Assembly: GCA_020444275.1 (NCBI GenBank)
Contig: JAHLLG010000003.1
Span: 248,001-312,000 of the forward strand
Direction of reading: 5' to 3'
DNA from: Bacteroidota bacterium
Lineage (GTDB): Bacteria; Bacteroidota; Bacteroidia; Bacteroidales; UBA12077
Length of the DNA stretch: 64,000 nucleotides
The position numbers and the translations under genes are program-made. The notes under the pieces were generated by a model. That model was not told where the DNA came from, searched no databases, and saw only the letters and a list, made by a program, of their open reading frames with translations. This document shows, piece by piece, positions 51,895-61,000 of this stretch (position 1 is the first letter of the stretch; each line of letters opens with the position of its first letter).

Positions 51895-52776
51895 TTAGTG
51901 TTTTTTAAATTTCTTTTTTACAATATATCCGAAAGTAGCAGCATTAAAAAAAGTAAAAAGACCGTAAATTACTGCAGGGATAGCCATCTTTGGATTTCCA
52001 AGGAAAACCTGGCTAGATGCAATGGTTATGGCCAGAGCACTATTTTGTATTCCAATTTCTACAACTAATGTAATAACTTTCTGCTTGGAGAATCCGGCAA
52101 AAAAACCAATTAGGTATCCGGAGAGCATTCCAAGCAGGTTTAGGGCAAGAGCATATGGTGCTGTTTCCCAATACATGTTAAAGGAAATATTATGATTTGT
52201 TTTATTTCCAACAATTGTAAAAGTAAATACTATGGCTAATAAACCTGTAGTAATATATTTCAGGTATTTCTCAAGCTTTTTTGATTTTTCGGGATATTTC
52301 ATCTGTGTAAGTAATCCCAAAAATGTTGGTAATAGGATCATAAACAGAATTTTAAAAACTGTCTTTAAAAATGGCATGGAAATAATTGCACTTTGGTCCA
52401 GAAATGCATTTAAAGCTAGGTAGGTGATTCCCGGAATGGATAATAAAATCAGTATACTGTTTATTGATGTTAATGATATGGACAATGCCACATCACCTTT
52501 TAAAAGATAGGTAATTAAATTTGAAGTTGCTCCTCCCGGACATGCAGCAATTAATACAATTCCTACTTTAACTACCGGAGGCAGATTTGAGAAATAAGCC
52601 AGAGCAAAAGCAATTGCAGGTAATAAGATCATTTGACAGCAGAGACCTATTAATAGTGCTTTGGGTAATTTAAAAGTACGTTTAAAGTCTTTGAAGCTTA
52701 GCGATAGACCTAAGTTATACATAATTAATGCAATAACTGCTGGTAACATGTATTGAGAGAAAAAAGTACTTTCCAT
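51895..52776 (-). CDS. bile acid:sodium symporter (BASS) family transporter
   Basis: 293 residues with about nine or ten membrane helices. The family pattern includes GLCCQMILLPAIAFALAYFS, ACPGGATSNLITYLLKGDVALSISLT and EIGIQNSALAITIA. BASS proteins import organic anions with sodium: bile acids in animals, and often pyruvate, pantothenate or other acids in bacteria. Substrate unknown. An exact GG-N10-GC sigma-54 promoter lies about 35 bp before the start codon. Confidence 0.92.
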   Translation of the reverse strand: MESTFFSQYMLPAVIALIMYNLGLSLSFKDFKRTFKLPKALLIGLCCQMILLPAIAFALAYFSNLPPVVKVGIVLIAACPGGATSNLITYLLKGDVALSISLTSINSILILLSIPGITYLALNAFLDQSAIISMPFLKTVFKILFMILLPTFLGLLTQMKYPEKSKKLEKYLKYITTGLLAIVFTFTIVGNKTNHNISFNMYWETAPYALALNLLGMLSGYLIGFFAGFSKQKVITLVVEIGIQNSALAITIASSQVFLGNPKMAIPAVIYGLFTFFNAATFGYIVKKKFKKH

Positions 52777-52796
52777 AAAATCTGTTTTTAAGTTAT

Positions 52797-52814
52797 TCGC
52801 AATCTCTGTACCAA
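52797..52814 (-). promoter_or_regulatory. sigma-54 promoter with exact GG-N10-GC
   Basis: Minus strand GTTGGTACAGAGATTGCGA: TGGTAC with TTGC at the exact spacing. It is about 35 bp before the BASS start codon. Together with the one at 51753 it is the strongest direct support for sigma-54 transcription here. Confidence 0.75.
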
Positions 52815-52875
52815 CCGTTAATTTTAATTAAAAGTGGCATTCTGTAGAGCTATTCATAAAATGTAACCATGAAAA

Positions 52876-52892
52876 TGGGTATTATTTGTACA
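52876..52892. promoter_or_regulatory. degenerate 17-bp site upstream of BASS and lipoprotein genes
   Basis: TGGGTATTATTTGTACA matches 11 of 17 positions of the site at 10830. It lies about 72 bp upstream of the BASS -24 box and about 116 bp upstream of the lipoprotein box. A weak match. Confidence 0.25.
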
Positions 52893-52998
52893 CTTTATTG
52901 AAACTAGTTAACAATAATTTAAAATTATTTCTTTTTAAGTGGTTGTTAATTAGATGTTTTTAATGTAAATAAAAAATAGAGTTTCATATGGAAGATAT

Positions 52999-53013
52999 TG
53001 GCATGCTTTTAAT
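52999..53013 (+). promoter_or_regulatory. -24-like TGGCATGC box upstream of coiled-coil lipoprotein
   Basis: ATTGGCATGC has a good -24 half, but the -12 pair at the required spacing is AT instead of GC. About 52 bp before the preferred start at 53052. Confidence 0.3.
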
Positions 53014-53051
53014 ACTATACAATGCAATACGAACTTAAAAAGATTTTAGAG

Positions 53052-53510
53052 ATGAAAAAACACAGAAAACAAATGAAATTTAGTAATTTATTACTGATAT
53101 TGATGTCTTTAGTTTTTGTTGCATTTGTATCATGCAATAACTCTAATAAAAAACAGGAAAGCAATAAAGAAGAAATTGCAGAAGAAATTGAAGATGTTAA
53201 TGAGGAAATTGGTGAAATGTTAACTGAAGAAAAAAATGAACTAAAGCAAAATGTTAACAAAGCACTTAATGATTTTAATCAAAAGATTAGTGAGTTAGAA
53301 AGTGATATTGAAAGTGGAAAAAAAGAATTAAACTCAGAGACTGAAGAACAGCTTAACGAGATGAAAGCCAAACGTGATAAGTTAAAATCCAGGTTAAACG
53401 AAATGGGAAATCAAACAGAAGAAAGCTGGAAAGATTTTAAAGCTGAAGTTGAACACGATGTAAATCAGTTTAATGAAAGTGTAAAAGATTTCTTTAAGAA
53501 CAACAAATAG
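53052..53510 (+). CDS. coiled-coil lipoprotein
   Basis: About 152 residues from the ATG at 53052; the track start at 53022 lies close to the predicted promoter and an internal ATG at 53073 is also possible. A lipoprotein signal ends in FVAFVSC. The mature part is an almost unbroken acidic/basic coiled coil (EEIAEEIEDVNEEIGEMLTEEKNELKQNVNKALNDF and onward). I see no catalytic motif. It may bridge membrane and periplasm as Lpp-like helices do. It is followed by an intrinsic terminator. Confidence 0.78.
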   Translation: MKKHRKQMKFSNLLLILMSLVFVAFVSCNNSNKKQESNKEEIAEEIEDVNEEIGEMLTEEKNELKQNVNKALNDFNQKISELESDIESGKKELNSETEEQLNEMKAKRDKLKSRLNEMGNQTEESWKDFKAEVEHDVNQFNESVKDFFKNNK

Positions 53511-53534
53511 AAATTAATTGAAGAAAAAGATTAA

Positions 53535-53566
53535 AGGGGGAAGTAAAAAAGCTTCCCTCTTTTTTA
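53535..53566 (+). terminator. intrinsic terminator after coiled-coil lipoprotein
   Basis: The stem GGGGGAAG against CTTCCCTC across a short A-rich loop is followed by six to seven T. It is about 25 bp after the lipoprotein stop. Confidence 0.85.
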
Positions 53567-53612
53567 TAATTGAATCATATAATACTTTAATTTATTGTTA
53601 TTTACAGTCTCA

Positions 53613-53795
53613 TTTTATTATCAAAAATGCATGGTTATTACTAATCCGGAAGCAATTAGCGATATCATGTCAAAACAAGACCCTCCGTTTTATTTTGCAA
53701 CTACAAATGAAGTAGAAGGATTAATTGATGCAGACTGTATTGATTGCAGGTTACAAGGTGGAACAACAGTTAAGCCCGATTTTTGGGTTGATTAA
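53613..53795 (+). pseudogene. C-terminal fragment of a DUF4249 gene
   Basis: The frame reads KCMVITNPEAISDIMSKQDPPFYFATT and ends GLIDADCIDCRLQGGTTVKPDFWVD, matching the last 55 residues or so of the DUF4249 protein at 869-2062 (VITDQETINDILSRQNPPHYYATT, ending KPDFWID). Nothing before it matches DUF4249, and no signal peptide is present. It is the tail of a lost DUF4249 gene. The remaining bases up to 53955 show no gene. Confidence 0.82.
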
Positions 53796-53955
53796 ATTAT
53801 TGTGATTGGAGTAAAGTCAGAAGAATGGATTTAATACAAAATGTAATATAGAGCTATATTTTAGAAAGGAATTTACCCACTTTTTAAAAATAGGAGGCAC
53901 TTAAAGCAACTTAGCATTAAATAATTAATACCTTTAAATCAAAAATGAATTTGGT

Positions 53956-55089
53956 ATGATATATAAATATAAAATTATCACGATACTGATACTGCTTACT
54001 GTTTTTATTGGATGTAAAGATGAATTCTTGCTACAATCGAATACGTACACCAGGATCCTTGTTGTAGATGGCCTAATTAGTAATAATCCAGGCCCTTATA
54101 CTGTAGAAATATCTTTTTCTACTCCCGTGAATGATTATCAAAGAATTCCTTATCAAGATTGCATTGTATCAATCATTGAGAATGAAAGTACTTACGAAAC
54201 ATTAAATGAAATAGAACCTGGCGTTTATGTATCTTCTGAGGATGGAATAAAAGGAACTATTGGTAATACCTATAGCCTTTCTATCGAAACTCCAGATGGT
54301 AAAACGTATTTATCAGCACCTCAACGCATTCAACCATTTGTTGGTATTGATTCTATTCACGAAAAATTAATATACAAAAATGATGATTCATATGTAAGAG
54401 GATTACCAGGTTATCAGTTTTATGTAACCTCTCAGATTGCCGAAAATAAGGATAGTTATTTTTTGTGGAAAATGATTGAAACATTTGAATATACAGCTAA
54501 TCGAAAATTAGCTACCATGTTTAATGTAGATTTGGAAACATTGACCTATTATATGGGACTTAACAGGTGCTGGAAAACCCAAAATGTGACATACTGTTAT
54601 GCTGCAAAAACAACAAATCTTTCTATACCTCAAATAAGAAATCAACCGTTGCATTTTGTTGGAACAGATACAAAACGTTTACAAGAGCGGTACAGCCTTT
54701 TAGTGGAACAATATTCGATCGATGAGGAAGCTTATCAGTTCTGGAAGAACATCGAAGATCAATTTTCTCAAGAGAATTTTTTGACTGTTGAGCAACCTAT
54801 TGATATTGTTGGTAATATTAAGAATACTAATGATCAATTTGAGCCTGTTTATGGATATTTTACCGTTGCTTCAGTATCTTCAAAAAGGATATTTGTTGAC
54901 CGCCCAAGAGTTAACTTTTATTTAAATGACGATTGCTCCTTAAATAAAGATATAGAAGAACTTCAAGAACGGACAACACCAGTATTTATTATAAGTACAG
55001 GTGAAGGATCTGCCGGTGTATCAGAGTCTTGCGTGAATTGCGAGATGGAAGGTGGGTTAGCACAAAAACCAGATTTTTGGATTGATTAA
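53956..55089 (+). CDS. DUF4249 family lipoprotein
   Basis: 377 residues with a lipoprotein signal ending in the lipobox VFIGC followed by KDE. The body follows the DUF4249 pattern (NPGPYTVEISFSTPVND, EPGVYVSSEDG, NTYSLSIETPDG, PGYQFYVTSQ, RYSLLVEQYSIDEEAYQFW) and ends SCVNCEMEGG, KPDFWID. It is close to the genes at 1-2062 but has no TonB receptor beside it. It stands alone, downstream of the fragment of a sister gene and upstream of the tmRNA-like remnant. Confidence 0.9.
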   Translation: MIYKYKIITILILLTVFIGCKDEFLLQSNTYTRILVVDGLISNNPGPYTVEISFSTPVNDYQRIPYQDCIVSIIENESTYETLNEIEPGVYVSSEDGIKGTIGNTYSLSIETPDGKTYLSAPQRIQPFVGIDSIHEKLIYKNDDSYVRGLPGYQFYVTSQIAENKDSYFLWKMIETFEYTANRKLATMFNVDLETLTYYMGLNRCWKTQNVTYCYAAKTTNLSIPQIRNQPLHFVGTDTKRLQERYSLLVEQYSIDEEAYQFWKNIEDQFSQENFLTVEQPIDIVGNIKNTNDQFEPVYGYFTVASVSSKRIFVDRPRVNFYLNDDCSLNKDIEELQERTTPVFIISTGEGSAGVSESCVNCEMEGGLAQKPDFWID

Positions 55090-55091
55090 AT

Positions 55092-55118
55092 AAAAAACCA
55101 CTCCTTGGGGGAAGTGGT
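55092..55118 (-). terminator. intrinsic terminator read leftward, probably of ssrA
   Basis: On the minus strand, ACCACT pairs with AGTGGT around a C/A-rich loop and is followed by six T. It lies 17 bp beyond the tmRNA-like 3' end, as a host ssrA terminator would. It could also stop transcription of the DUF4249 gene from the other side. Confidence 0.65.
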
Positions 55119-55134
55119 CGAAAGTGTACTTTTG

Positions 55135-55154
55135 TGGAGCCGGCGGGAGTCGAA
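55135..55154 (-). repeat. tmRNA 3'-end remnant, candidate attachment site
   Basis: Read leftward the sequence is TTCGACTCCCGCCGGCTCCA, the T-arm and acceptor 3' strand of typical bacterial tmRNA, without encoded CCA. No tmRNA body is present to its right: the sequence changes at once to A/T-rich DNA. A terminator follows on the left. This is what is left when an integrative element inserts in the 3' end of ssrA and pushes the original end aside. Only about 20 bases match, so chance or a different tRNA cannot be fully excluded. Confidence 0.65.
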
Positions 55155-55311
55155 AAAATATTATAATAAACAGATAATCAAATAAATAGCATTATTAATT
55201 GAGGATTGGTGTCCGAATAGGTGATGTCGGGCAAGATTAAATATTTATCTTAATAATTCTTTCAAAATGAATTGATTTATTTAATTTTGTTGCAGTTTAA
55301 TTCATAATGAT

Positions 55312-55707
55312 ATGAGAAGGGTAAAAGCATTTACGTTAACAGAATTGTTGGTCGTTTTAATTATAATCGGAATATTGGTATTATTAGCAGTTCCTAATCT
55401 AATGCCATTAATATCTAGAGCGAGAAGCACTGAGGCAAAACTACAACTCGATTTTGTGCATCAGCTTGAGAAAAGTTATTTCTATATGTATTCACGTTAT
55501 TCTGATGATTTCGAAGAGATTGGATACGAACACGAGAAACTTGTTTCTGAGGGTGGTACGGCTAACTATGTAATTGAAATAGTTGAAGCTTCTACCAATA
55601 GTTTCAAAGCGAAAGCAACAGCGATTGTAGATTTTGATGGTGATGGCACGTTTAACGTGTGGGAAATTGATCAGGATAAGAATTTAAAAGAAGTCGTGAA
55701 AGATTAA
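55312..55707 (+). CDS. type II/IV pseudopilin-like protein
   Basis: 131 residues. The N-terminus RRVKAFTLTELLVVLIIIGILVLLAVPNLM is a class III prepilin signal: a short basic leader, cleavage before a Phe/Thr-Leu-Thr-Glu stretch with Glu at +5, and a hydrophobic helix. The C-terminal domain is small with an Asp-rich FDGDGTF loop of the calcium-binding type seen in GspG-like pseudopilins. It would be cleaved by the peptidase encoded next and driven by the ATPase after that. Confidence 0.9.
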   Translation: MRRVKAFTLTELLVVLIIIGILVLLAVPNLMPLISRARSTEAKLQLDFVHQLEKSYFYMYSRYSDDFEEIGYEHEKLVSEGGTANYVIEIVEASTNSFKAKATAIVDFDGDGTFNVWEIDQDKNLKEVVKD

Positions 55708-55709
55708 TT

Positions 55710-56228
55710 ATGATCTATTTAAAAATCTTATTATTAATTATTTTAGCCTTTATTGTTTACCAGGATTTTCGATTTAAAGCAGTTTCCTGGATTTTTTTTC
55801 CTGTTGGTTTTGTATTAGGTATTGTTGTAGCCTTATTGGAAGTGAACTTGCATAATTTATTAATTAATAGTGCAACCATCTTACTTTTTCTGATATTTCA
55901 ACTGGCAATTATCATGTTGTTTACCCGGCTTAAGTATAAAAAAACAAAGAACGTTTTTAATTCGGTGTTTGGGTTGGGAGATATTTTATTTTTAACGATG
56001 ATCGTACCGTTCTTTTCACCCATAAATTTTCTACTATATTTTATTTTATCGCTGATTTTTACGCTGGTTACATTTATTCTTTTTTCAAAGACAAGAGTCC
56101 TAAAATCACCTCGAGTGCCTTTAGCCGGATTGCAATCGATGTTTTTAATCATTGTTATCATTTCACAAATTATTTGTAAGTTTAGTTTTTATAACGATTT
56201 TCTGATATTACAATATTTCATTGGATAG
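55710..56228 (+). CDS. prepilin peptidase, A24 family
   Basis: 172 residues with five or six hydrophobic helices. The two catalytic Asp regions are YQDFRFKAVSW near residue 20 and the GxGD motif FGLGDILFL near residue 92. It is a short form lacking the N-methylating Cys domain of long PilD proteins. It cleaves leader peptides of pilins such as the adjacent one. It begins 2 bp after the pilin stop. Confidence 0.88.
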   Translation: MIYLKILLLIILAFIVYQDFRFKAVSWIFFPVGFVLGIVVALLEVNLHNLLINSATILLFLIFQLAIIMLFTRLKYKKTKNVFNSVFGLGDILFLTMIVPFFSPINFLLYFILSLIFTLVTFILFSKTRVLKSPRVPLAGLQSMFLIIVIISQIICKFSFYNDFLILQYFIG

Positions 56229-56229
56229 T

Positions 56230-57663
56230 ATGATAAAGGATGGATTTATAGAGATATCAACTGAACTGCAGCAGACCATTACAGCTGAACAGGCATGGCA
56301 TTATAGTATAATTCCTAAAGATGTTAAAGGTAACGAGTTGGAGTTTTACATTGATGAGGAAAAATATTCAAATGCTGTTATAGATGAGCTGGAACTACTC
56401 TTTGGTAAGAACATTCTACTTGAAAAGGTTCAATCGGATATACTCCAAAAATCGTTAGGAAAGTATTACCGAAAAAAGAAAAGTGGTGAACATTCTGCTG
56501 CTGATGTGTTTATCCCAAAATCAGATGATTTTCTAATAAACTTGATTTCTGAAGCAGATGATATCGGAAGTTCTGATATTCACATTGAAACATATGAAGA
56601 TCGTTGCAGAGTGAGAATGAGAATTGATGGTAAGCTCATAGAACGTTATGTTTTAAATAAAGAAGACTATCCTGCAATCATTAATAAAATAAAAATCAAG
56701 GCCAATCTTGATATTGCAGAAAAGCGTTTACCTCAGGATGGTCGTATTTTCTTTCACGATGGTGATCAAAAATTTGATATTCGGGTTTCGGTATTACCAA
56801 CTCTGTATGGCGAAAAGGTAGTAATGCGTCTATTGAGCAAAGATGCTACAGATATTGATATTGAGCTGTTGGGAATGAACAAGCAGCAATTAACGAATTA
56901 TCTGGAAGGAATTAAAAAACCACATGGGATTGTACTGATCAGTGGTCCTACCGGTTCAGGTAAAACAACCACATTGTATGCAACACTAAAAATTTTAAAT
57001 AAAGAACACTCCAATATTGTTACCATAGAAGATCCTATTGAATATACTCTAGAGGGTATTAACCAGGTACAGTTAAAAGAGAGTATCGGTTTAACATTTG
57101 CAAGTGCTTTAAGAACTTTTCTAAGGCAAGATCCCGATGTGATTATGCTAGGTGAGATTCGCGATGGAGAAACAGCAAAAATGGCTGTTCGTGCAGCTTT
57201 AACAGGACATCTGGTATTATCAACAATTCATACCAACTCAGCCTGGGGTACCATTTCAAGGTTAATGGACATGGGAGTTCCACCATTTTTAGTGGCAAAT
57301 ACACTGAACTTGTCTGTTGCGCAAAGGTTAGTTCGTTTACTCTGTCCCGTTTGCAAAGAAAAGCAACAATTTGATCCAACACTCTATCCACGAAACTTTA
57401 AAGCTCCTCACGCAATAAAAGAACATTATGTTGCAAAAGGTTGTGATGAGTGCTTTTATACAGGATATAAGGGACGTAAAGCGGTCTATGAAATTATACC
57501 GGTTAATCACGATCTTGCTGAAAGAATTAGGCAACAGACAACCGATGATGAAAAGTTGATTAAGAAATATAAATTTAAATCACTTTCCAATTCTGCTTTT
57601 GAGCTGTTTAGCTCCGGACATACATCAATAGAGGAAATATATCCGATTCTTATTAATTCATAA
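56230..57663 (+). CDS. GspE/PilB-type secretion or pilus assembly ATPase
   Basis: About 477 residues from the ATG at 56230, one base after the previous stop; the track start is a TTG inside that gene. After an N-terminal domain come DIHIETYEDRCRVRMRIDG, Walker A ISGPTGSGKTTTLYATL, the Asp box VTIEDPIEYTLEGINQ, Walker B DPDVIMLGEIRDGETAKMA and the His box GHLVLSTIHTN, then a Zn-type pair CPVCKE and GCDECFYTGYKGR. It powers pseudopilus or pilus extension. The usual platform protein GspF/PilC is not in this window. Confidence 0.95.
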   Translation: MIKDGFIEISTELQQTITAEQAWHYSIIPKDVKGNELEFYIDEEKYSNAVIDELELLFGKNILLEKVQSDILQKSLGKYYRKKKSGEHSAADVFIPKSDDFLINLISEADDIGSSDIHIETYEDRCRVRMRIDGKLIERYVLNKEDYPAIINKIKIKANLDIAEKRLPQDGRIFFHDGDQKFDIRVSVLPTLYGEKVVMRLLSKDATDIDIELLGMNKQQLTNYLEGIKKPHGIVLISGPTGSGKTTTLYATLKILNKEHSNIVTIEDPIEYTLEGINQVQLKESIGLTFASALRTFLRQDPDVIMLGEIRDGETAKMAVRAALTGHLVLSTIHTNSAWGTISRLMDMGVPPFLVANTLNLSVAQRLVRLLCPVCKEKQQFDPTLYPRNFKAPHAIKEHYVAKGCDECFYTGYKGRKAVYEIIPVNHDLAERIRQQTTDDEKLIKKYKFKSLSNSAFELFSSGHTSIEEIYPILINS

Positions 57664-58055
57664 TTTACTTCATTTATACGAAAACGTTATTTAAAATGAG
57701 AATAAATAAAGTATTAATTGAACCAATAAAAGCATTAAGGTTCTGAAATAATTTTTAGCGTTAAATAATAATCAACAAAAGAGCTTTTTTTTGTTAATAA
57801 TTTCTCTGTTCATTAAAATAAAAAGGACACACAACTATTTAGGTTGTTTATGTCATTTTATACAATTATCAATTTACTACGGTTATTTTTATATGTGAAA
57901 ATCAAGAAAATGGTTTTAAAATATACAAGAAATTGTATATGTTTTTTAACATATTTTGATTTAAAAATTGAATTGATCCAAATGCATAAATTCGTAGTGA
58001 TTTTATTAACCAAATAAATTCCCTTTCAAAAAATAGTTTAATTAAATTAATACTT
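57664..58055. promoter_or_regulatory. gap with a small palindrome, no gene
   Basis: This 392-bp A/T-rich gap has no coding ORF. It contains ATATACAAGAAATTGTATAT (57921-57940), a perfect dyad with 8-bp arms, and a weak hairpin near 57828-57856. Either could be an operator for the large secreted-protein gene that follows. Confidence 0.3.
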
Positions 58056-61000
58056 ATGAGAAAAATTATTTTATTTTTTACATTGTTAATTATTAATATT
58101 AACTCTTTTGCGACTGATCCTGATTATTGGGTGAAACACAGTCCAGACTATATGTTGCCTTCAACGGAGGCAATTTCCAGAATTAAGCATATTGCAAGGC
58201 CTCCTGCCTTGTATACAGGTATACCAAAAATAAATATACCACTTTGGAATAATAAAATGTGCAGCTATTCAATGAACCTTGAGTATTATGCAGGAGGAAT
58301 ACAGGTAAGTGAGTTGGGTTCTTCAGTAGGACTTGGATGGAGTTTAAAAGCAGGTGGCGCAATCTATCGTATTGTTAGGGGTTTTCCTGATGATTTAGCA
58401 GATAAAGGTTATTTAAGTTGTCCTGACGAAATTAAGGATTTATACAATAATGATTTAGATTTAATGATCAACCAGGATGCACAAGAACTAAATAATATTG
58501 GTGATCAGTATGATTCCGCTCCTGATCTTTTTTACTATGAATTTAATGGCATAAAAGGGAGCTTTATCTTTGACTTGAATGGCAATATTGTACCTATTCT
58601 TAAGACTAACCTAAAGATTACAGCTGATATAAATGAATTGGGGGAAATCAACGGTTTTATAATAAGGACTTCAGATGGAATAAAATATAACTTTGATGTA
58701 CCTGAGGAAATTACAATTAATTCAATAAATGGTGAGAATACGGATGTAAGTTCAATAATTGACACCACATATTCTTCATATATTTCTGCTTGGTATTTAT
58801 CCAATGGCACAAACATATCCGATGGTAAAGAATCGTATCAATATGAACAGGTTACACTTTCTGTTAATAGAAGTTTGTATCAATACGCTTTTTATAACGA
58901 AGCTGGAACTAGAATTGAAGATATGGTAAGAGCAAATCTCACTATAGAGAGGCCAAGATTAATTAGTGCTTCAGATAAAAATTCAATTACAAAATTCAAT
59001 TATGGCTCTAATAATGAATTGATTTCAATAGAAGTGTCAGGAATAATACCAAGTTTTGCTGATCCAGTAATAAGTGAGGTTTTGAATATTAGATTTAACT
59101 ATGGAACATTTACTTCAGCTTCAACAGATGTTAATAGAATCCGTAAGTTAATATCAGTAGAATATGGAAGTGAAAACAGCTCAGGAGAATTTATACTATT
59201 TAATAAGTACGATTTTGAGTATAACGAAGATCTGGATATTCCAGCTGAATACAGTACGCAACAGGATTTGTGGGGTTACTATAAGGCTAATAGTTCATCA
59301 AGTATATTACTTCCGGAAATGCAATGTTCCAATGGCTATTATGAATCTTTAGTTGTAAATCCTGAAAGCATAAATTTAAGTGGTGCTAATAGAATTACAG
59401 ATCCTGCAAGTATACAGGTTGGCTTATTGAATAAGATTATTACAATGCAGGGTGGTGAAACAGAATATTTTTATGGAGCACAATCATTTATGTATGGTGG
59501 TAAGCTAATTCAGGGAGGAGGAGCTCGTATTGATAGTATAAAATATGACGATCCTGATTCAGATTTTCCTGGAACGGTAATTAAATATAATTATACTAAT
59601 TATGATGAAGCTGAACAATCAACAGGAGTGCTTATTGCTAAACCTAACTTTGCATATGATTTAAAATATCATGAAAGTATCCCTCAAAATACATTTCATT
59701 ATGCAAAATTAACTCATGGATTGAATATGCCATTTGGAATTCCGGTTTATTATAAACAGGTAACTGTTGATAATGGATTTGGTTACACCGTAAGTGATTA
59801 TGAAATGCCAGTTCCAAATAGTTCATATATGGCAATGGGTATAGATTTTCAAGATGATACTTCTTTAGTGTATGAAGGATATTATTGTACTGCTATATCA
59901 TATAAAGATAGTCACTTTAAGATAAATTATAGTTATGGGTTGAGACCATATCTCATAAGAAAAAGAAGTTTTGGAGAAGATAATACGATAATTCATGAAA
60001 GTATTTTAACATATGAAGATGTTCAAAACGAGTATTTAGTAGCTGGTTTTAAATGTAGTCCTAGGTTGCATAAGAACTTGGGTGACCCAATAAGCGATAC
60101 CAGGACATTGCATAAATTCTTTTATCCGGTAGCATGGAAACTATTGGAAAGCAAACAAGATATTAATTATGAAAACGGAAGTTCTTTCGATCACCTAACA
60201 GAATATAGCTATTCTGATTACCTGACTTCTTTCAGGTTAGTAACTGAGACAAGTTGGTACGATACAGACGGGAATAAGCATATTAAGGAAGTTAAATATC
60301 CATTTTCCTTTTCTGTTGATGGTTATACTTTATCGTCAGATATCCAGCAGTATAATGAGGAAGTAGAACAGACATTAACATCTGAAGATTACAAAACGTA
60401 TTTACCTGACGGGTTATATTATTTGAAAAAGGGTATAAATCCAGATATTCTTCCTCCGGAAAATACTTCCATATCTAATGCATCAAAGAATACGGTAGGA
60501 TTGATAACCTTATGGCGTCAAAAAAATTACACGATCCCTGTAGAAGTAATTGAATGGATTGAAATAGATGGACAAAAAAGGATTTTATCTTCCACCTTAA
60601 GAACATTTAAAAAATTACCGAATCAAAAGGTGGTTCCTCATATTGATTATGAATACAATGGACCAACATCTTTTGTGTTTCCAAGCTCCGACATTATAAA
60701 TGATATATTTAAGGTTAGTAAAAATTATGAATTTGCTAAAGAATATGTTTCATATAATGAAGATGGCAACGTAACTAAAACAAGATCAGCCAATGGATTA
60801 GAAATAGATTATGCATGGACAGAACAGGGAACATATTTAAAGTCAAAAACTTTTAATTCAACAAATACAGAGTATTATAGTTATAAGCCATTGGTTGGAT
60901 TAATATCACAAACGGATGTCAACGGCAATGAATACAGGTATATTTATGATATCAGTGGAAAACTGGTAGCTAAAACAGACCAGTCTAATAATATCAAGGA

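Noticed and set aside
33354-53510. TTGGCA boxes as ordinary sigma-70 -35 elements
   Set aside because: A -10-like TATA stretch does occur downstream of several boxes, but at about 12-20 bp with no constant spacing, and the Bacteroidota -33/-7 pattern (TTTG / TAnnTTTG) is not seen. GG-N10-GC fits better at two genes. Kept as the main alternative.
55135-55154. A complete tRNA or tmRNA gene
   Set aside because: Only the T-arm and acceptor 3' half is present; no anticodon or tmRNA body can be folded from the flanking sequence.
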